A stretch of 56,806 nt of DNA from Fusobacteriota bacterium (GTDB taxonomy: Bacteria > Bacillota > TC1): positions 1-56,806 of the forward strand of contig JAKEGG010000055.1 of the NCBI GenBank assembly GCA_022615965.1, read 5' to 3'. A program made the translations under genes and the position numbers. The notes beneath the pieces were generated by a model. That model had not been told where the DNA came from. It did no database searches and worked only from the letters and a program-made list of their open reading frames with translations. Shown here in pieces: positions 53,871 to 56,806 of the stretch; position 1 is the first letter of the stretch, and each line of letters begins with the position of its first letter.

Positions 53871-54164
53871 TTGAACACTAAGAGAATTAAGCTATTAAAA
53901 ACTCTTCCGATTGCCATTACCTTTGGCGCTTTAGGGATAGCAATGTTATCTGGTTTCAGCAGCCCTCAGGTTGCAGCTACAGAAGCACAAAACCGCCTAG
54001 GACAAGGACAAAGCCAATGCCTTAATCAGGAAGAATGTCAAAGCCAGTCTGTAGGACAAGAAAGCAAATACCAGTATCAATATGGCAGCAGCAACCAGGA
54101 AAATATGAAGCAAAACATGAGCCAAAACCAGGAAAACTGCACTAATACAGAGAACAAAAATTAA
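53871..54164 (+). CDS. Secreted Gln/Asn-rich small protein
   Basis: A 97-residue exported protein. A signal or anchor segment (about residues 7-30) is followed by a low-complexity polar tail, rich in Gln, Ser and Asn with Cys-containing short repeats (QSQCLNQEECQSQ). A TTG start follows AAAGGAGG. Its N-terminus (IKLLKTLPIAITFGALGIAM) resembles that of the next gene (NLLKAVPMILAFSVLGIGI), so the pair may share a secretion route or origin. No known family. Confidence 0.7.
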   Translation: MNTKRIKLLKTLPIAITFGALGIAMLSGFSSPQVAATEAQNRLGQGQSQCLNQEECQSQSVGQESKYQYQYGSSNQENMKQNMSQNQENCTNTENKN

Positions 54165-54174
54165 AACATAGCCT

Positions 54175-54207
54175 ATAGAAGGATAGCTGCTACAACTATC
54201 CTTCTAT
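54175..54207 (+). other. Stem-loop between the two exported-protein genes
   Basis: A 12-bp perfect stem, ATAGAAGGATAG with CTATCCTTCTAT, has a 9-base loop but no T-run. It is a weak terminator or processing site. It is followed by an AT dinucleotide run (about 54239-54257). Confidence 0.5.
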
Positions 54208-54281
54208 CAGCTAACTTAAAACAAAAATTTAGTAATTCATATATATATATATATATAATCCAATGAAAGGAAAATACGAAA

Positions 54282-54938
54282 ATGAAAAATGAGCCAATCA
54301 ACACTAATAAAAATCATAACCTACTTAAAGCTGTTCCTATGATCCTTGCTTTTAGCGTTTTAGGAATAGGCATATTTACCCTAGCCGAAGGAGGAATAGC
54401 AGCTAAAGGATATAGAGCAGGTAACAGAGATATTGCCTCTACCACAATTACAACTAGCGATACAACTACAGATAAGCAAACACTAAGCGAGGAATTATCA
54501 CTTGTTGGGTATGGCAACAAAGGTGCTTTAGCAGATAGCGATCTGTCCTTGAAAGATATGCTGGCCTATGCCATCCAGGATGAATACACAGCCAGAGGAG
54601 AATATGAAGCTATAATCTCAACCTTTGGCAGCTCAGCACCATATACCAATATCATTAAATCAGAAACCTCTCATATCAGTTCCTTAACAACACTTTATGA
54701 GACCTATGGCCTGATAGCTCCAGCAGATGATTCCAAAAGTCATCTGGTTATTCCAGAAAGCCTGCTATCTGCAGCTCAAATAGGAGTTCAGGCTGAAATA
54801 GACAATATAGCAATGTATGAAAAATTCTTAAGCACTGACCTGCCTGATGACGTCAGACAAGTATTTGAAAGCTTAAAGGATGCTTCCTACAATCACTTAG
54901 CCGCCTTTGAAAAGCAAGTAAGCAAGCTTAGCAAATAA
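54282..54938 (+). CDS. Exported DUF2202 ferritin-like protein
   Basis: A 218-residue protein with an N-terminal hydrophobic anchor (about residues 14-34) and a Thr/Ser-rich linker. A DUF2202 ferritin-like four-helix domain (about 88-216) follows. Candidate metal ligands are in AIQDEYTARGEYE, SETSHIS (E128 and H131), AEIDNIAMYE and YNHLAAFE. It may bind iron or act as a small oxidase outside the cell, by family resemblance. A degenerate paralogue lies at 30141-30755. Confidence 0.85.
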   Translation: MKNEPINTNKNHNLLKAVPMILAFSVLGIGIFTLAEGGIAAKGYRAGNRDIASTTITTSDTTTDKQTLSEELSLVGYGNKGALADSDLSLKDMLAYAIQDEYTARGEYEAIISTFGSSAPYTNIIKSETSHISSLTTLYETYGLIAPADDSKSHLVIPESLLSAAQIGVQAEIDNIAMYEKFLSTDLPDDVRQVFESLKDASYNHLAAFEKQVSKLSK

Positions 54939-55006
54939 GCTTAGAATCTAAAATATGTCAATAATAAAAACTGTGATGTGATACAAGATATAACTTATGA
55001 TATAAA

Positions 55007-55033
55007 GAGAGCTGAGATGATATCTCAGCTCTC
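55007..55033. terminator. Bidirectional terminator
   Basis: A 12-bp perfect stem, GAGAGCTGAGAT with ATCTCAGCTCTC, has a 3-base loop. It lies between the DUF2202 gene and the minus-strand pair. Confidence 0.8.
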
Positions 55034-55050
55034 ACTATTTTATTTAGCAT

Positions 55051-55320
55051 CTACACCAATCTAACACAGATTCTATGATAGACATCAACAGTTTCATCTA
55101 AAGACATAGAAGCCATCAGCAAGGTGGAATAAACCTCCTGATACCTGACCACCTCCATAAGATCAGTTCTCTCATACAAGCTTTTTAGACCAAGTATATG
55201 CATATCCTCAATACCATTTTGACTTAGCCTGATGCTATTGATTAATTCCTGAGATTTAGAAGGTTCAGTAACCAGCTTACTTACCTGGAGATTTAAATAC
55301 AAACCCATAATTTCTCTCAT
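55051..55320 (-). CDS. Small helical protein, unknown
   Basis: An 89-residue soluble protein of helical type (SIRLSQNGIEDMHILGLKS, YQEVYSTLLMASMSLDETV). No family is recognised. The ribosome binding site at 55320 is weak; an internal ATG at 55308 behind GAGAG is an alternative start. It directly follows the three-helix membrane protein gene and is probably co-translated. Confidence 0.6.
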   Translation of the reverse strand: MREIMGLYLNLQVSKLVTEPSKSQELINSIRLSQNGIEDMHILGLKSLYERTDLMEVVRYQEVYSTLLMASMSLDETVDVYHRICVRLV

Positions 55321-55321
55321 A

Positions 55322-55597
55322 TTATTTTACTCTTTCATTGCTTTTTTCCAGCTTTCTGTTTTTAAACCACAAGAAAGTATCAAAAGCCACCATACTCAGA
55401 TTGAGCATATATAACAGTACTACCTGGTCGAAATCATAGACTATCTTATGTATTATGCCAGAAATATAGCCTATCATCAAAACAAATAAAAAGACCAGGC
55501 TTTTACCTTTGGTGGATTTAGATTTGATGGACTTAGCTATGGAAAACGGCCAGGCAGCTCCAAAGCATAACAACATAATAATCTCAAATATACTCAT
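55322..55597 (-). CDS. Three-helix membrane protein, PQ-loop/SemiSWEET-like
   Basis: A 91-residue protein with three hydrophobic segments. The first is followed by AAWPFSIAKSIKSKSTKGKSL, a layout like the PQ-loop half-transporters (SemiSWEET), although the PQ dipeptide is WPF here. The family assignment is tentative. AGGGG precedes the ATG. It is paired with the small gene downstream. Confidence 0.6.
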   Translation of the reverse strand: MSIFEIIMLLCFGAAWPFSIAKSIKSKSTKGKSLVFLFVLMIGYISGIIHKIVYDFDQVVLLYMLNLSMVAFDTFLWFKNRKLEKSNERVK

Positions 55598-55656
55598 TTA
55601 TTTAACCCCTCTTATCATCTATTTTCTTATATCTGTTTTTCATATTATAACATCCC

Positions 55657-56409
55657 TTATATTCTTTCTAATATAAAAGCGGTCAAAAAACCTAATAAAG
55701 TAATCAAACCTGCAAAATCATGAGTCTCAGCAAAAGCTTCTGGAATCATAGTATCTACTATCATAGCCAGGATACCACCAGCAGCCAAAGCCATGATCAC
55801 AGCCAGGGTCGATGCTGACGCTCCTGTGAAAAGCAGGTTGCCTAAACCAGCAAAAATAGCGCTAAAAAGACATATCCCACCCCAGATACTAAAAATATAG
55901 CCTGCCTTTTTACCTTTTTCCTTCATGCCTGCAGTACTTGATAAGGCTTCAGGTATATTAGAAATAAAGATAGCTATAATTGTCGCCATACTAAGGCTGC
56001 TTCCCTCAATAAGACCAATTCCAATGATCAATGATTCTGGAATACCATCAATAAGTGCTCCTAAAGCTATTCCCAAGCTAGAATCCTGTTGATCATTCAG
56101 ATTCTTCATACCAGACCTTTTACGATGCTTGCCCCCAGCCTTGCTCAAGGCATAATTAGCTACGGTATAGATGATCCCACCCAGTAAAAAACCAAATACG
56201 ACCTCTGTAAAACCAGATCGTTTAAAGGCTTCTTCCATTAGCTCAAAGGAGAGGGCTGAAATAAGGACCCCACTACCGAAGGCCATGATTCCAGCCACTA
56301 CTCGTGCTTTTAAATTAAATTTAAACCCAATAAATGCTCCAATCAATAAAGAGCTTCCTGTTATGCCACCCCAGAAAGTAGCAGCCAGCCATATAGGCCA
56401 ATCAAACAT
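55657..56409 (-). CDS. ZIP-family metal transporter
   Basis: A 250-residue protein with about eight helices of the ZIP fold. TM4 and TM5 carry GALIDGIPESLIIG and ISNIPEALSST, the P-E positions of the metal channel. The usual His of TM4 (HNxPEG) is Asp-Gly here, as in a branch of bacterial ZIP proteins that lack the full zinc site. It probably moves a divalent metal, but which one and in which direction is uncertain. It follows the SDR pseudogene by 18 bases. Confidence 0.85.
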   Translation of the reverse strand: MFDWPIWLAATFWGGITGSSLLIGAFIGFKFNLKARVVAGIMAFGSGVLISALSFELMEEAFKRSGFTEVVFGFLLGGIIYTVANYALSKAGGKHRKRSGMKNLNDQQDSSLGIALGALIDGIPESLIIGIGLIEGSSLSMATIIAIFISNIPEALSSTAGMKEKGKKAGYIFSIWGGICLFSAIFAGLGNLLFTGASASTLAVIMALAAGGILAMIVDTMIPEAFAETHDFAGLITLLGFLTAFILERI

Positions 56410-56427
56410 TTACAATTTCCTTTCCAC

Positions 56428-56806
56428 TTAATAAGCAGTCCAACCAAAATCAGCAACTAGGGTAGCACCGTTGATCATTTTTAAATCCTCACTTGCTAAA
56501 AACAAGGCTATTCTGGCTATATCAACAGCTTCACCAGTTTTAGAATTTGTCGCCATACCACTCATGGCCCTTTCCAGTCCAAACTGGCTAGGAGATCTCA
56601 TAGTCTCACCTATATTTGTTGCTACAGCACCAGGACAGATAGCATTACATCAGATATCCTTAAGAGCATACATAAAAGCAGTATTCTTAGTTGAACCAAT
56701 CAGCCCATGCTTGGAAACAGTATAGGCAGCCCCTGCTCTGGAACCATAAAGACCTCCGATAGAAGCTATATTGATAATATTGCCTCCACCTTGCTCCAGC
56801 ATCTGC
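56428..56806 (-). pseudogene. Short-chain dehydrogenase C-terminal part with in-frame TGA (runs off window)
   Basis: The minus strand reads NIINIASIGGLYGSRAG, AAYTVSKHGLIGSTKN, then ALKDI, a TGA where Arg is normal (KGIRCNAICPG), then CNAICPGAVATNI and VDIARIALFLASED to the stop. The frame is intact either side, so one CGA-to-TGA change is the simplest cause. The catalytic Ser and the YxxxK are present. The N-terminus lies outside the window, so other damage cannot be judged. Confidence 0.75.

Noticed and set aside
54239-54257. AT dinucleotide run as a promoter or origin element
   Set aside because: It is a short simple repeat 24 bases before the DUF2202 gene; it includes a TATAAT-like end, but no -35 or DnaA boxes were seen.
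45578-56652. Stop-codon recoding (Sec or Pyl) as explanation of the interrupted genes
   Set aside because: The stops are of all three kinds, replace different residues, and are mixed with frameshifts and deletions; no SECIS-like element was noticed after the TGA codons.
1-56806. CRISPR array, prophage, integrase or transposase
   Set aside because: No spaced identical repeats, no phage structural genes and no recombinase or transposase motifs were found in any frame given or read by eye.

Overview
The window looks like chromosome from a low-GC, Gram-positive anaerobe of the Clostridia type. The signs are strong AGGAGG ribosome binding sites, frequent TTG and GTG starts, lipoproteins instead of periplasmic proteins, a selenium-linked molybdenum hydroxylase cluster, DUF438/hemerythrin and rubredoxin-type proteins, and many simple hairpin terminators. 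I cannot name the genus. I saw no phage genes, transposases, CRISPR arrays or rRNA; one tRNA-Thr(GGT) is present.

Layout. Positions 1-82 hold the first codons of tuf (EF-Tu, minus strand), followed by a tandem-TM2 membrane protein. About 1-19.3 kb is the most distinctive region, with twelve minus-strand genes in a row: ygeY, ygeW, ygfK, ssnA, xdhA, xdhB, xdhC, an xdhD-type Fe-S/Mo fusion, then a BMP-family ABC importer (lipoprotein, ATPase, two permeases). This is the selenium-linked purine (xanthine/uric acid) breakdown cluster, here placed directly in front of a nucleoside/purine-type importer. The usual partners ygeX and hyuA are not in the window. From 19.5 to 28.7 kb come housekeeping and cell-envelope genes: a peptidoglycan deacetylase, tRNA-Thr, glycerol kinase, an SDR, a GNAT enzyme, a DEAD-box helicase, a hydrolase, uracil-DNA glycosylase and ApbE. 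From 28.8 to 34.5 kb come ccdA-tlpA, a degenerate ferritin-like protein, a znuACB-fur zinc operon with a clear 7-1-7 operator, and an Mrp ATPase.

From 34.6 to 40.4 kb there is a nitrosative/redox-stress candidate pair (DUF1858-DUF438) and a small zinc-ribbon gene. Both are preceded by the same GGTAAC-N4-GTTACC palindrome, placed about 41.5 bases before the inferred transcription start, which suggests a shared CRP/FNR-type activator. Between them lie a TrkH/TrkA potassium system and two small genes. From 41 to 57 kb are a thioesterase, a CadA/CadC cation-efflux pair, tandem small lipoproteins, Ogt, a glutaredoxin plus FTR-rubredoxin fusion, an old yellow enzyme, an ADP-ribosylglycohydrolase, FetAB, an aldehyde dehydrogenase, a DUF2202 ferritin-like protein and a ZIP transporter.

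The right 20 kb is unusually rich in decaying genes: DUF1905, class II photolyase, YgiD-type dioxygenase, DUF1801, DUF2892, a RIC/DUF542-like start and an SDR with an internal TGA. Metal handling is a second theme: Znu, Fur-family, CadA/CadC, FetAB and ZIP. All family names come from reading motifs by eye; no database search was run.
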